From positions 62,001 through 126,000 of IMG/VR virus record IMGVR_UViG_3300042514_001858: a stretch of DNA of 64,000 nt, one strand, 5' to 3'. This DNA comes from a virus. The notes under the pieces are model-generated. The model ran no database searches, was not told the origin of the DNA, and saw only the letters and a list, made by a program, of their open reading frames with translations. Both the position numbers and the translations under genes were made by a program. How positions within the stretch are numbered: position 1 is the stretch's first letter; each line of letters begins with the position of its first letter. Below are positions 1 through 8,246 of this stretch, in pieces.

Positions 1-1
1 T

Positions 2-232
2 CTTTTAAACATTCTGAAAGACGTATTGACACTCTTTACCAAAGCGTCAAATTCATTTAATTTTAGAAAAGATGAAGTATTATTAAATAATATTGAATTG
101 ATCAATTACGACTTTGATAATTTACGAGTTAATGGTAATGAAAGCATCAACACAACGACTATGCAGAGAATTTTCACATTAATAGTCGAAATTCAGCAAA
201 AATTAATTTCCAATTTAACAACTTCCGAATAA
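2..232 (+). CDS. C-terminal end of an unidentified protein (5' truncated by window edge)
   Basis: The frame is open from the window edge to the TAA at 230-232, giving about 76 residues. The first possible start inside the window is a TTG at 26, so this is more likely the tail of a longer gene than a complete one. The peptide is Asn/Ile-rich and ends in a possible short helix. No family is recognised. It sits directly upstream of a collar-type fibre gene, so a tail or fibre role is possible from position only. Confidence 0.45.
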   Translation, partial: LLNILKDVLTLFTKASNSFNFRKDEVLLNNIELINYDFDNLRVNGNESINTTTMQRIFTLIVEIQQKLISNLTTSE

Positions 233-240
233 ATAATATT
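227..240 (+). promoter_or_regulatory. Late-promoter-like motif
   Basis: AATAAATAATATT lies directly against the ATG of the collar-fibre gene at 241. It matches the (C/T)TAAATAAT motif found before many other genes here, and it overlaps the stop of the preceding gene. Confidence 0.5.
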
Positions 241-915
241 ATGCTACCTGATCTTACTGACCAATTCATCGCAGATTCTTATGCAGGAATATTACATACC
301 TCAAATGTACCTGTTAGTGAAACCAACTTACCACAAATTTATGATGGTTTGGGTAATAAAACATCCATGAAAATTGGTTCTGAAGGTGGTGGTGCTTCTT
401 TCACTGGAACATTATCAGCAGATGGTTTCGCGATAACAGGATACGCATCTTTGATCGATTACATTTATCCTGTAAATTCAATTTATCTCTCAATTGATAA
501 TATCAATCCACAATTAAGATTTTTAAATACCACATGGCAAAATGTGGCAGAAGGTAAATTTTTGGCTGGTGTTGGTTTGGGTAATGATGGAGTAAATAAT
601 AAAAACATTACAAGCGGTAATAATAGTGGTAAATATGAAACCACATTAACCGTAGATCAGTTACCAAGTCATACCCACACTGGTGTTACAGGTACTGTAG
701 GAAGTGGTGGTGAAGCTATAACAGATGGTGAACCAACTCTACTAGATTCGCTACAATCGTTTAATCATCAAAATAGTGGACATACATCATCTACCGATTC
801 AAATAAAATATTGAAATTAGATGGTCAAGTATTTTTAAATAATACTGGTAGTGGTAGTCCCATCGATAATACACCACCATCATTCGGTGTCTATGTCTGG
901 AAAAGAATTTCATAA
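241..915 (+). CDS. Tail collar-domain fibre protein
   Basis: The protein has 224 residues and the layout of phage tail-collar (gp12-like short tail fibre) proteins. A collar-like segment at about residues 75-110 (YPVNSIYLSIDNINPQLRF, then AEGKFLAGVG) is followed by the hallmark DQLPSHTHT at about 140, where the two His can bind metal in the fibre needle. It ends in the usual PPSFGVYVWKRIS. It probably acts at the baseplate or fibre in host contact. It is followed two bases later by a second fibre gene, so the two are co-transcribed, and it has a late-promoter motif at its start. It is shorter than T4 gp12, so the N-terminal attachment part may differ. Confidence 0.75.
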   Translation: MLPDLTDQFIADSYAGILHTSNVPVSETNLPQIYDGLGNKTSMKIGSEGGGASFTGTLSADGFAITGYASLIDYIYPVNSIYLSIDNINPQLRFLNTTWQNVAEGKFLAGVGLGNDGVNNKNITSGNNSGKYETTLTVDQLPSHTHTGVTGTVGSGGEAITDGEPTLLDSLQSFNHQNSGHTSSTDSNKILKLDGQVFLNNTGSGSPIDNTPPSFGVYVWKRIS

Positions 916-917
916 TT

Positions 918-2009
918 ATGCCTGACTTTTACATATCAAAAATAAAAATTCGCAGAGGTACAAACGACCAAAGAAAATCGGTTCGTTTGGATCAAGGGGA
1001 ACCTGCTTTCACTACTGATACCAATCGTTTATACATCGGAAACGGTGTATTGAGCGGTGGAGTATCAGTAACGGCAAAAAATCATATACCTCTGACTAAT
1101 TTTTATAGTTTATCTAATACATATTCGGAAGTAGGTGATATAGCGTCAATTGATAATATTTGGTATCAATTGACGGCAAACCCTTATACTGATATCACAA
1201 AATGGGGTAAAATTGCTACTAAAGTATCACAAGAATTTGAGTATGACTCCTTTTCAACAATCAATTTGAAATTGAGTGGTCTATCGGCATCTAAAATAAA
1301 TCCAAATACAGTTGATGGTGGATTATTTATTAACAATAATAAATTACAAGTCAATTATAATCCAACATTTTTCGGACTTTCAGCTAATAAATTATCGATA
1401 AATGCTACATCGATCACTACTAGAGAGTTATTGTCAACATCATTTGGGAATGGTTTGAGCGGTGGGAATGGTAATACAATTGCTCTGAGAATTAATCCGA
1501 CGAATTTTTCTTTTGTCGGCGGTGTTTTGACTGCCAATTATACGTCATTATATAATTCAATTAGTTCCTCTTCTGGTAAATCACAATTTTTTCCACCAGT
1601 AAGCACATACAATTCTCTAACAACTCTAAGTGCTAATGGTAATGATGTATCAACTTTCGATGGTGTTCTATACCAAATGAACGGCTCATCTGCTACCGAA
1701 TTAAGTGCGTGGACGAACATTAGCGATACAAAAGCAGTTCAGAGATCTGTTTTCACGACACTGACAGGTAATTCCACATTAAATGCGACAAATAGCTTAT
1801 CATCTATTTTCAATGGGACACCTGCACACACCATCACAGGTGCTATATCAGGTCTTCGATTAACTAAATTTGAGGCAATATCATCAAATGGTATCAGCAC
1901 GGTAACAATAACACTAACATCTGCTGGTTTTTTAGCTTATGAAGGTGATTCCACCTCAAAAACAGGACAACCAATTGGTAGATTCGCAATTCCAATTTTC
2001 GCATATTAA
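918..2009 (+). CDS. Tail fibre protein with Mtd/fibre-type N-terminal repeat
   Basis: The protein has 363 residues. Residues about 10-45 carry an RRGT...GEPAFTTDT.RLYIGNG motif, typical of the N-terminal beta-hairpin module of phage fibres and related to the Mtd N-terminal domain. The rest is Ser/Asn/Thr-rich with many short beta-type stretches, as in fibre shafts. The gene starts 2 bp after the collar protein and ends 2 bp before a shorter paralogue at 2012, so the three form one fibre operon. The module shares 29 identical bases (996-1024) with the paralogue. The exact place in the virion cannot be told from sequence. Confidence 0.65.
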   Translation: MPDFYISKIKIRRGTNDQRKSVRLDQGEPAFTTDTNRLYIGNGVLSGGVSVTAKNHIPLTNFYSLSNTYSEVGDIASIDNIWYQLTANPYTDITKWGKIATKVSQEFEYDSFSTINLKLSGLSASKINPNTVDGGLFINNNKLQVNYNPTFFGLSANKLSINATSITTRELLSTSFGNGLSGGNGNTIALRINPTNFSFVGGVLTANYTSLYNSISSSSGKSQFFPPVSTYNSLTTLSANGNDVSTFDGVLYQMNGSSATELSAWTNISDTKAVQRSVFTTLTGNSTLNATNSLSSIFNGTPAHTITGAISGLRLTKFEAISSNGISTVTITLTSAGFLAYEGDSTSKTGQPIGRFAIPIFAY

Positions 2010-2011
2010 TC

Positions 2012-2479
2012 ATGAGTATAGAAATCTTCAATAACACACTATTAAAAATTTTATTCCGTCAAGGAACTGATAATGAACGCCAAAATATAATTTTTAATTC
2101 GGGGGAACCTGCTTTCACTACTGATACCAAACGATTATTTATTGGTGATGGGGTGACGACTGGTGGTATCCTTGCTGGCAATCTATTTAAAGGGACAGTG
2201 ACAAATATCACCAGTGTCGCTCCAGCAGAAATTGGTGATACTGCTTATAATAGTGACACTAAAATACTATATCGACTGAAGAGTGGCACTGGAGCTAATA
2301 TTGGCGATTGGGAGGCTATTGGAGGTAAAGGAATTGATAGTAACACTCAAATATCTGTTTTTGGTAGCACTATAACAAATTTAGTAAGCACTAATAGAAC
2401 AACTTTTTCAACTTTATCAACTACTCGGGATGCGAATACGTTCTACATAGTAACTAATGATAATTATATTTTAATGTAA
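2012..2479 (+). CDS. Small fibre protein, paralogue of the upstream gene
   Basis: The protein has 155 residues and the same N-terminal fibre module (FRQGT...GEPAFTTDTKRLFIGDG, about residues 12-45). The following part (GDTAYNSDTKILYRL) is also typical of phage fibre modules. It lacks the long shaft of its neighbour. The next plus-strand ORF (2540) lies in the same frame, separated by stops at 2477 and 2489. One could therefore imagine an earlier fusion of this protein with the mucin-like region, but nothing shows it today. Confidence 0.6.
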   Translation: MSIEIFNNTLLKILFRQGTDNERQNIIFNSGEPAFTTDTKRLFIGDGVTTGGILAGNLFKGTVTNITSVAPAEIGDTAYNSDTKILYRLKSGTGANIGDWEAIGGKGIDSNTQISVFGSTITNLVSTNRTTFSTLSTTRDANTFYIVTNDNYILM

Positions 2480-2539
2480 TTTAAAAAGTAAATTTTATAA
2501 ATTTATCCCCTATTATGGGATATTATATCTACAATTCCT

Positions 2540-2938
2540 ATGCCTACTACATCTCCACCTACTACCTCTACTTCTACCTCTACATCTACTACCTCTGCGC
2601 CTCCACCTACATCTCCACCTTCTACCTCTACTTCTACCTCTACATCTACTACCTCTGCGCCTCCACCTACATCTCCACCTACTACATCTACCTCTACATC
2701 TACCTCTACATCTACCTCTACTTCTACCTCTACTTCTACTACCTCTGCGCCTCCACCTACATCTCCACCTACTACATCTACCTCTACCTCCACATCTACC
2801 TCCACATCTACCTCCACATCTACCTCTACATCTACCTCTACTTCTACCTCCACATCTACCTCTACATCTACTTCTACTACATCTCCACCCACACCTCCAC
2901 CTACTACACCTCCACCTACCACATCTCCACCCACCACT
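2540..2938 (+). repeat. Pyrimidine-rich coding microsatellite with three 30-bp units
   Basis: The stretch consists of 6-bp units of the type ACCTCT/ACATCT/ACTTCT. A 30-bp unit starting ACCTCTGCGCCTCCACC occurs at 2591-2620, 2651-2680 and 2741-2770. All unit lengths are multiples of three, so copy-number change would lengthen or shorten the protein without breaking the frame. Confidence 0.85.
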
Positions 2939-3187
2939 GAAAAATGTTGCGTACCTCCACCAGAAGTCACAGTAAATTTACCACCTATTTTACCACTTTT
3001 CACTACAATTTCAATATTACCATTATCAACTTTAATTACGCCACCAACCACTTTAAACCCTTTAAATATCAATATAACAGCCACAACCACGACAACCACG
3101 ACAACCACGACAACCACGACAACCACTATTCCAACAATTTTAATTCCAAAATGTTTGGATAATAGTTGCAATAAATTGGGATTCTGA
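2540..3187 (+). CDS. Mucin-like Ser/Thr/Pro-rich low-complexity protein
   Basis: The protein has 215 residues, and about the first 130 are almost only Thr, Ser and Pro: (TS)n runs broken by three copies of SAPPPTSPP. A short normal segment follows (EKCCVPPPEVTVNLPP, with later Ile/Leu-rich stretches), then a run of about 15 Thr, then a Cys-containing tail. This frame is preferred over the Tyr-rich and Val-rich frames of the same repeat because it alone continues through non-repetitive sequence to a stop close before the next gene. Such stretches resemble O-glycosylated stalks. A glycosyltransferase gene follows 11 bp later, which fits glycosylation of this protein, though that is inference. 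No Shine-Dalgarno or late motif is seen before the ATG. Confidence 0.6.
   Translation: MPTTSPPTTSTSTSTSTTSAPPPTSPPSTSTSTSTSTTSAPPPTSPPTTSTSTSTSTSTSTSTSTSTTSAPPPTSPPTTSTSTSTSTSTSTSTSTSTSTSTSTSTSTSTSTSTTSPPTPPPTTPPPTTSPPTTEKCCVPPPEVTVNLPPILPLFTTISILPLSTLITPPTTLNPLNINITATTTTTTTTTTTTTTTIPTILIPKCLDNSCNKLGF
3082..3126 (+). repeat. 9-bp tandem repeat coding for poly-Thr
   Basis: ACAACCACG is repeated about four to five times in tandem inside the mucin-like gene and codes for Thr-Thr-Thr. Being in multiples of three, it can vary without frameshift. Confidence 0.8.
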
Positions 3188-3198
3188 TAATTATCTTG

Positions 3199-4038
3199 AT
3201 GAGAAAATTGACCATTGGAATGGCAACATATGATGATTATGATGGATTATATTTTTCAATACAAGCTATTAGAATGTATCACGCAGAAGTGTTGGATGAT
3301 ATCGAATTTGTCATTATTGACAATAATCCCGATTCAAGCCATGGTAAAGCAGTTAGGGATTTGACCAATTGGATCAAAGAACCCTTTCAATATCTCCCAT
3401 TTACTAAATTTAAATCCACTACTGTTAAAAATAAAGTTTTTGAATTGGCAGACACCCCTTACGTTTTATGTATGGATTCTCATGTATTTTTAGAACAAGG
3501 TTCTTTAAAAAAATTAATAAGTTTCTACGATAATAAACTCGACGATGGTAATCTACTACAAGGACCGATCATTTATGATGATCTGAAAAATTATTCCACA
3601 CATTTCGACTTTACATGGGGAGGACACATGTGGGGAACTTGGCAAACAGATGAAAGAGGATCAGATAAAAACAATGATCCATTTGAAATCCCCTCTCAAG
3701 GTATGGGTCTTTTCTCGTGTAGGAAGGATTCTTGGTTGGGATTCAACAAAGAATTTCGTGGATTCGGAGGAGAAGAGGGGTATATCCATAAAAAATACAA
3801 AAAACATGGTAGAAAAACACTATGCTTACCGTTTTTAAGATGGTTACACCGTTTTAACAGACCAAATGGTATTACCTATCCAAATAAATATGATGAAAGA
3901 TTTCGTAATTACATGATAGGATTTCACGAATTAAATCTTCCGACAAACGAATTGAAAGAACATTTCAAAGACGTATTATCGGAAGATAAACAATCGGAAA
4001 TTGAGAAAGAAGTTATAGGATTACTTCAAAATTCCTAG
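3199..4038 (+). CDS. GT-A fold glycosyltransferase (family 2-like)
   Basis: The protein has 279 residues from the ATG at 3199; a TTG one codon earlier is less likely. The N-terminal nucleotide-binding half reads LTIGMATYDDYDGL...FVIIDNN. A CMDSHVFLE segment at about 95 sits where family-2 enzymes carry the metal-binding DxD, here as D-S-H. The C-terminal half (GFGGEEGYIHKKY) resembles the acceptor side of GalNAc-transferase-like enzymes. It should transfer a sugar from a nucleotide-sugar. It follows the mucin-like gene by 11 bp, making that protein an attractive substrate. Its end overlaps the opposing gene at 4021 by 18 bp. Confidence 0.7.
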   Translation: MRKLTIGMATYDDYDGLYFSIQAIRMYHAEVLDDIEFVIIDNNPDSSHGKAVRDLTNWIKEPFQYLPFTKFKSTTVKNKVFELADTPYVLCMDSHVFLEQGSLKKLISFYDNKLDDGNLLQGPIIYDDLKNYSTHFDFTWGGHMWGTWQTDERGSDKNNDPFEIPSQGMGLFSCRKDSWLGFNKEFRGFGGEEGYIHKKYKKHGRKTLCLPFLRWLHRFNRPNGITYPNKYDERFRNYMIGFHELNLPTNELKEHFKDVLSEDKQSEIEKEVIGLLQNS

Positions 4039-4251
4039 ATCATACTCATATTGAACATCAGAAAGCATTGCATGATATCGCTCATTAATGTATTTTTCAA
4101 ATGCCAATGGCTTAATCATGTTGATGGGATCAATGTTTAATTCTTCAGATTTGTTTTCAATAAAGATAAATGCTTCTGCTAAACATGCCCATCTTGCAAA
4201 TTCAGTCAATGTCATTTCCACTTTCCCTTTTTTAGTTTCTATTTTTATCAT
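4021..4251 (-). CDS. Hypothetical protein, 76 aa
   Basis: A small predicted helical protein (MTLTEFARWACLAEAF...) of unknown family. Its start overlaps the end of the upstream membrane/zinc-ribbon gene by 20 bp, which suggests translational coupling in a minus-strand early operon running from about 6.1 kb down to 4.0 kb. Confidence 0.5.
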   Translation of the reverse strand: MIKIETKKGKVEMTLTEFARWACLAEAFIFIENKSEELNIDPINMIKPLAFEKYINERYHAMLSDVQYEYDLGILK

Positions 4252-4747
4252 TTGTATTTTCTTTAATTAGTTTATCAATGTTAAGTTCTTCGATTGGTTC
4301 AGTAATCAGTATAGTATCCAATTTAAGTGTGACAGAATATTTGTTTTTGCAGTGGTCACATTCAACCACAAATTCTTCCATTGGTTTAAAAATACCATCG
4401 AACATGTTGTTACCACAATTACAGGGGAATTTAACAGATGCTTCGTCCAATAGTTCCTCATAATTTTTAATAACTTCTTCTTGCTCAGTGATTACTGTAT
4501 CAGATTCTTGAAGCATATTCTCCAGATTCGTAACACGCTCATCAACTTTTTTCTTTCCTAAAAGTTCTTCTAATTCTTCCACTCTTTTATCATTGCTCTT
4601 TCTGTTTTGTAGCAAGTAATAACCCCACCCGTAACCTAATCCAGCTAATACAAATGATTTAGAGAATTTCTCCAAATTATCTGATATCCCATAAGCAATG
4701 GCACTTGAAGCCACTACTCCCAATAATATTTGTTTTCCGTATTTCAT
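4232..4747 (-). CDS. Membrane-anchored coiled-coil protein with zinc ribbon
   Basis: The protein has 171 residues. One or two hydrophobic segments near the N-terminus (about 7-20 and 31-46) are followed by a charged heptad-type region (about 52-105) and a C-terminal four-cysteine knot (C109, C111, C130, C133) that reads as a zinc ribbon. The arrangement suggests an inner-membrane protein with a cytoplasmic zinc-binding head. No family is recognised. The start overlaps the preceding nucleotidyltransferase gene by 4 bp (ATGA), so they are co-translated. Confidence 0.55.
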   Translation of the reverse strand: MKYGKQILLGVVASSAIAYGISDNLEKFSKSFVLAGLGYGWGYYLLQNRKSNDKRVEELEELLGKKKVDERVTNLENMLQESDTVITEQEEVIKNYEELLDEASVKFPCNCGNNMFDGIFKPMEEFVVECDHCKNKYSVTLKLDTILITEPIEELNIDKLIKENTNDKNRN

Positions 4748-5502
4748 ATTTGTTTTGCTTTTAAAATGATATCTGCTGCAATGTCTGGATCAAATTTGAA
4801 AGAGATCTTAGATGACTCCATGATTCCTTCCAACCTGCCAAATTCTTCGTTTACCATTTGTTCAAATCGCTCGCATGTGTAGTATTGTGGGCTAGTTTTT
4901 AAATCCATCAATTTCTCCCAATACTTCTCATCAAATTCCTTGACATTTACCATGTATTTACCAGTGGTGAAGAACTCAATACCGACTTTACACAATCGAA
5001 GAATCTGAACAAAGTTTTTTGGACTGAACCCATAGGTTTCTACCGCTTTTTTCCTTTTACCGCCTAACTGACCGCTTCTTTGCCCAGTAGCCAATCGAAT
5101 TTCGCTGAATACATAACCCTTTAGTGAATTTTTAAGGGTATTAGTGTCGATTAGATCGTAAGCATGGGACACGATCTCATCAAAGATTGGATGTTTGTAT
5201 GTAAATGCTGTGTCGGGAGCGAATAATATCTCCAATACCTGAGTATTACTCTTTCTCAATAATTTTAAGTATCGAGTGATCTCATAATAAGTAGAGTCGA
5301 TGTCATCAGTCTGGACAATCGATTCGATATTATCCAAATTGGCTAAATATCGCTTATTTTTAGCAACAAATAGACCACGATAATCAACATCGGACTCTGG
5401 TGTGTTCAATCCATACAAAGTAGAACCACCGATCAATTGACAGATCAGCTTTCCTTCGCAATTTTTATATGCTTCGTGATTTTCAATACTATTATCTTTC
5501 AT
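4744..5502 (-). CDS. RlaP/YcgL-type nucleotidyltransferase
   Basis: The protein has 252 residues. It carries the DNA polymerase beta-type nucleotidyltransferase signature GGSTLYGL followed by SDVDYRG (G25-S27, D38, D40), characteristic of the RlaP family (Pfam PF10127), which has been linked to RNA repair gene clusters. Later motifs such as GYVFSEIRLATG and FSPKNFVQILRLC fit the helical C-terminal part of that family. The role is probably nucleotide transfer to an RNA or protein end. A GAGG-like Shine-Dalgarno (GAGGATTGAG) precedes the ATG, one of few in this window. The function in this phage is unproven. Confidence 0.7.
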   Translation of the reverse strand: MKDNSIENHEAYKNCEGKLICQLIGGSTLYGLNTPESDVDYRGLFVAKNKRYLANLDNIESIVQTDDIDSTYYEITRYLKLLRKSNTQVLEILFAPDTAFTYKHPIFDEIVSHAYDLIDTNTLKNSLKGYVFSEIRLATGQRSGQLGGKRKKAVETYGFSPKNFVQILRLCKVGIEFFTTGKYMVNVKEFDEKYWEKLMDLKTSPQYYTCERFEQMVNEEFGRLEGIMESSKISFKFDPDIAADIILKAKQI

Positions 5503-5527
5503 TTTCTCAATCCTCTATAATTTGATT

Positions 5528-5932
5528 TCATGTCCACATGTATCCTCTATATTTTACAATAGTGTTCATCAATTCTGTATCTTTATTCAAAAACGAATCT
5601 TCCAGTGTAATAAATTCATCAATATTAGTCCCATCCCATTCATCAACCTGTTTTTTCAAAGCAGGACGCTCATTTTTCAGATAAAGATACACATCGTTAA
5701 GTTCTTTTTGTCTGAGTTTGATGGCATCCACAGTATCCTGTCTAACATGTCCCTTTTGCAACTCTTCAGAAAAGTCATAGCAAGTGTCATTAAGCCCGTC
5801 TTCTTTTTCCACATAGTGAATCAAGGAATCAAAAAGAACAATTTCGATGATTGAGTCTTTATCTATCCATTCACCTTTTAGATTGTCAGTTAGCCACTTC
5901 TGTTGGTTTTTATTTTTATTTTTCTTGCTCAT
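5528..5932 (-). CDS. Hypothetical acidic phage protein
   Basis: The protein has 134 residues starting at MSKKNKNKNQ. This start is chosen because it falls immediately after the stop of the upstream gene at 5934; a longer frame would overlap it. The segment WLTDNLKGEWIDKDSIIE...HYVEKEDG resembles conserved hypothetical proteins of T4-like phages. Function unknown. Confidence 0.55.
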   Translation of the reverse strand: MSKKNKNKNQQKWLTDNLKGEWIDKDSIIEIVLFDSLIHYVEKEDGLNDTCYDFSEELQKGHVRQDTVDAIKLRQKELNDVYLYLKNERPALKKQVDEWDGTNIDEFITLEDSFLNKDTELMNTIVKYRGYMWT

Positions 5933-5933
5933 A

Positions 5934-6125
5934 TTAATTAAAATTCTCCCTACAATTAAACAACATATCAATTTTTTCTAAATTTTCTCGCATTTGTTCT
6001 TCCGACAAAGAAATATGTCTTGCGATGTAAATTCGATTACCAATATCTCGCAAAATCTCTAATTGATCGAGAGGTTTGTATTCTGTAATAAATTTTAAAT
6101 TTTGTTTATCGGGTATTTCAAACAT
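5934..6125 (-). CDS. Hypothetical protein, 63 aa
   Basis: A small protein with no recognisable domain. It is the first gene after a good sigma70-like promoter (6132-6160), so it should lead a minus-strand early transcript covering the genes down to 4021. Confidence 0.5.
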   Translation of the reverse strand: MFEIPDKQNLKFITEYKPLDQLEILRDIGNRIYIARHISLSEEQMRENLEKIDMLFNCRENFN

Positions 6126-6131
6126 GCCCCG

Positions 6132-6160
6132 ATTATACTCTAGTTTTTAATTATTACCAA
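6132..6160 (-). promoter_or_regulatory. Early sigma70-like promoter
   Basis: Read on the minus strand: TTGGTA, a 17-bp spacer, then a perfect TATAAT. The spacer contains TTAAAAACTAG just before the -10 box, a string shared with the early promoter at 15037-15064 and partly with that at 23177-23204. Confidence 0.65.
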
Positions 6161-6500
6161 TAGTATAATTCGACAATATCTTATCACCATTTTTCATCAA
6201 ATACATCATGATCTTCTCCAGATTACCTTTCAGCTTAATTAGATCACCATTTTTTTGATATTTTTCCATTTTAATGATATTTTCCAATTTGGAAGACGCT
6301 TGAAATGCACTGTCTTGGATATTAGCTAAATATTGAGGCAGTCCTTCAAATTCATATGGGAGAGTGTCTGGTGATTGCGCCATTTTCTCATCCGTTTTAT
6401 ATTTTCTCATCTGTTCAGAAGGATTTAGAGGATTTTTGAAATCAAGATCAATAGCACCAGAGGCAATTGCAGTAGAATAAGGAGAATTTGAAGCAGCCAT
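6147..6500 (-). CDS. Hypothetical protein, 117 aa
   Basis: The protein is largely helical, with a Ser/Ala-rich start (MAASNSPYSTAIASGAID) and no known domain. It has a late-type motif (ATTAAATAATC, 6506-6516 minus) five bases before its ATG and is transcribed divergently from the gene at 6537. A late, possibly virion-associated protein is likely by context only. Confidence 0.5.
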   Translation of the reverse strand: MAASNSPYSTAIASGAIDLDFKNPLNPSEQMRKYKTDEKMAQSPDTLPYEFEGLPQYLANIQDSAFQASSKLENIIKMEKYQKNGDLIKLKGNLEKIMMYLMKNGDKILSNYTIGNN

Positions 6501-6505
6501 ACATA

Positions 6506-6536
6506 GATTATTTAATCATTTAAGCTAAATAATAAT
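6506..6536. promoter_or_regulatory. Divergent pair of late-promoter motifs
   Basis: ATTAAATAATC on the minus strand (6506-6516) serves the gene ending at 6147. CTAAATAATAAT on the plus strand (6525-6536) abuts the ATG at 6537. Confidence 0.6.
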
Positions 6537-6947
6537 ATGCGAAACAAATTTCAAGCCAAATTCCTTAAATTACTACAAGAAGCACCTGAACTCGATTTCG
6601 ATCCTGCTGCTGAAGAAGCTGCTGCCGCTGGACAATTAGATGATGGAATTAATCTTGATGAGTATGGTGTGGATACAGAAGCAGATCCAAATGTTATGAA
6701 TAGTATGGATGATGGTGGAGATTCTCAAAATCAGCAAATGATTTCCACTGTTGATACGTGGAAAGCAAATCTAGAAAAAATCGATAGTTATCTGAGAGAT
6801 ACTGTTTTGGCATCCATTTCACAATCACGTAATAACACCATTATTGGAGATTTGACGAGTGAGTTAGGATCAATCGAAAGAATTCTAAATAATATTAGTG
6901 AATTCGCTAATGCGATTGACATGTCTGTTGCTAAAAAACGCGAATAA
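6537..6947 (+). CDS. Acidic late protein with capsid-targeting-like N-terminus
   Basis: The protein has 136 residues. The N-terminus MRNKFQAKFLKLLQE is amphipathic and ends in L-Q-E, which fits the (L/I)-x-E cleavage rule of T4 prohead protease gp21. It is followed by an Ala/Glu/Asp-rich region (about 16-60) and a helical C-terminal part. A late-promoter motif abuts the start. By analogy with T4 internal proteins it may be packaged in the head. The family is unknown. Confidence 0.55.
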   Translation: MRNKFQAKFLKLLQEAPELDFDPAAEEAAAAGQLDDGINLDEYGVDTEADPNVMNSMDDGGDSQNQQMISTVDTWKANLEKIDSYLRDTVLASISQSRNNTIIGDLTSELGSIERILNNISEFANAIDMSVAKKRE

Positions 6948-6955
6948 ATAATTGA

Positions 6956-7975
6956 TCATTTGATCATTTTCATCTTCACTGTTGCTGCTAACCCTTTATA
7001 GGTGTTCTTCAGAATCAAATCTGTTGGGTATTCATCCATTTCATAAGCCATACATACGGCATTTATGTCTTTGAATCGTTTCCCATCGTATTCAGACCAT
7101 ATAAAGACTTTCTCCCCCATCTCAATGAGCTTTAAAGTCTTTTCTCGTGCAGTCTTGTCAATCCATTGACTATCAAGCACCCAAATTCTCTCAAAGAATT
7201 TTAAACCATCCATTTGTTCTTGTTGACTAAAAGTAAACAATTGTTCACCTTTAGTAATACCTCCAATACCTAATCCGTTTTTTACGAAACAAGCATCTAA
7301 CGGTCCTTCAATGATAAACACCTTATCTAAGTCAGACGATACTCGCTCGATACCGAAGACACTTTTATCTCCACCGTCTTTTGACAAGTAACTTGGAGAT
7401 TCATCATCCAAAATCCTTCTGGATTGGTAATAGATTATCTTACCTGACTCGTCTTTGAATGGTATCACTAGACGATTATTATGCACACGGTCTTTCAACG
7501 ACAAATAGAATGCATCAGGACGGTTTACAGCCTTATTCAATCGTCTCTCCTTGATATAATCCAAGGCTTTTTTGACAATCTTATTATTCTTGTAGTAATC
7601 TGTCTGATTTTTATCAGATAAATTAATACTATCCACTGGTAAAGACGATGTAGTCTTTGGTTTTTCTTCTTTTTCTTCTAAATCCATCACATTTATCATG
7701 CCGAAATTACCCTTTTCAATCTCATCGACTATCTGATTGAATGACATTCCCGAAACTTCCTTGATCCATTTATAGGGTTTAGATGACCATCCACAATTAT
7801 GGCAAAAAATGTTATCATTTTCTGGAATGTAGAAGCATCTCTTCTTATGACCCCAGCTTTTTCCCTCCCTACAAATAGGGCAACAACAATTATACGTGTT
7901 CCCATGAGTATTATGACTTACTTTATACCCGAATTCGTAAAATTTGGATACTACGTAATCACTTGGAACTTCCAC
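6956..7975 (-). CDS. 61: DNA primase gp61
   Basis: The protein has 339 residues from a GTG at 7975, close to the 342 of T4 gp61. An N-terminal zinc finger (C32-P-I-C35, C58-H-N-C61) binds template DNA. A TOPRIM-type segment follows at about 208-218 (VFIIEGPLDAC, with catalytic Glu and Asp). It makes RNA primers for the lagging strand with helicase gp41. The GTG is chosen because it overlaps the end of the upstream gene by 17 bp. The frame stays open much further upstream but would then run through that whole gene. Confidence 0.88.
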   Translation of the reverse strand: MEVPSDYVVSKFYEFGYKVSHNTHGNTYNCCCPICREGKSWGHKKRCFYIPENDNIFCHNCGWSSKPYKWIKEVSGMSFNQIVDEIEKGNFGMINVMDLEEKEEKPKTTSSLPVDSINLSDKNQTDYYKNNKIVKKALDYIKERRLNKAVNRPDAFYLSLKDRVHNNRLVIPFKDESGKIIYYQSRRILDDESPSYLSKDGGDKSVFGIERVSSDLDKVFIIEGPLDACFVKNGLGIGGITKGEQLFTFSQQEQMDGLKFFERIWVLDSQWIDKTAREKTLKLIEMGEKVFIWSEYDGKRFKDINAVCMAYEMDEYPTDLILKNTYKGLAATVKMKMIK

Positions 7976-8246
7976 CAATCTTCTTTGATTGATGTTGGTA
8001 TTCCGCTTTGATAACTTGGAAGATATTTCTTGGAAGAGTTTCAATGTATTCGATGATACCTTGTTCTTGTGCAAAGTCAAATTTTTCTTTTGGGACTCTT
8101 CGAATTTCCATCGATGGTGTGGAAAGAAAAACGTATTCATCGTTATCTTTTTTAATAAAATTAAAGAATTGACCAACGAAGTCCCCTGCTTGAACAGCAT
8201 AAACATCGCCTTTTTTTATTTTTGGTTTTAAAAAATTAAATATCAT
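7959..8246 (-). CDS. Hypothetical protein, 95 aa, upstream of primase
   Basis: A small protein with a beta-rich middle (KKGDVYAVQAGDFVGQFFNF...YVFLSTPSMEIRRVP), possibly an SH3-like fold, and a basic tail. It overlaps the primase start by 17 bp and the preceding gene's end by 11 bp, so it lies in the same translational chain. Function unknown. Confidence 0.55.
   Translation of the reverse strand: MIFNFLKPKIKKGDVYAVQAGDFVGQFFNFIKKDNDEYVFLSTPSMEIRRVPKEKFDFAQEQGIIEYIETLPRNIFQVIKAEYQHQSKKIGGSSK

Noticed and set aside
918-2479. Diversity-generating retroelement (Mtd-like fibre domain)
   Set aside because: No reverse transcriptase gene or template/variable repeat pair with A-specific changes is seen in the window.
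2540-2938. CRISPR-like array
   Set aside because: Units are short, in-frame coding repeats without unique spacers of constant length.
2503-3171. Long Val-rich minus-strand frame and a Tyr-rich plus-strand frame over the repeat
   Set aside because: Both come from the 6-bp repeat being free of stops in several frames; only the Thr/Ser/Pro frame continues sensibly beyond the repeat.
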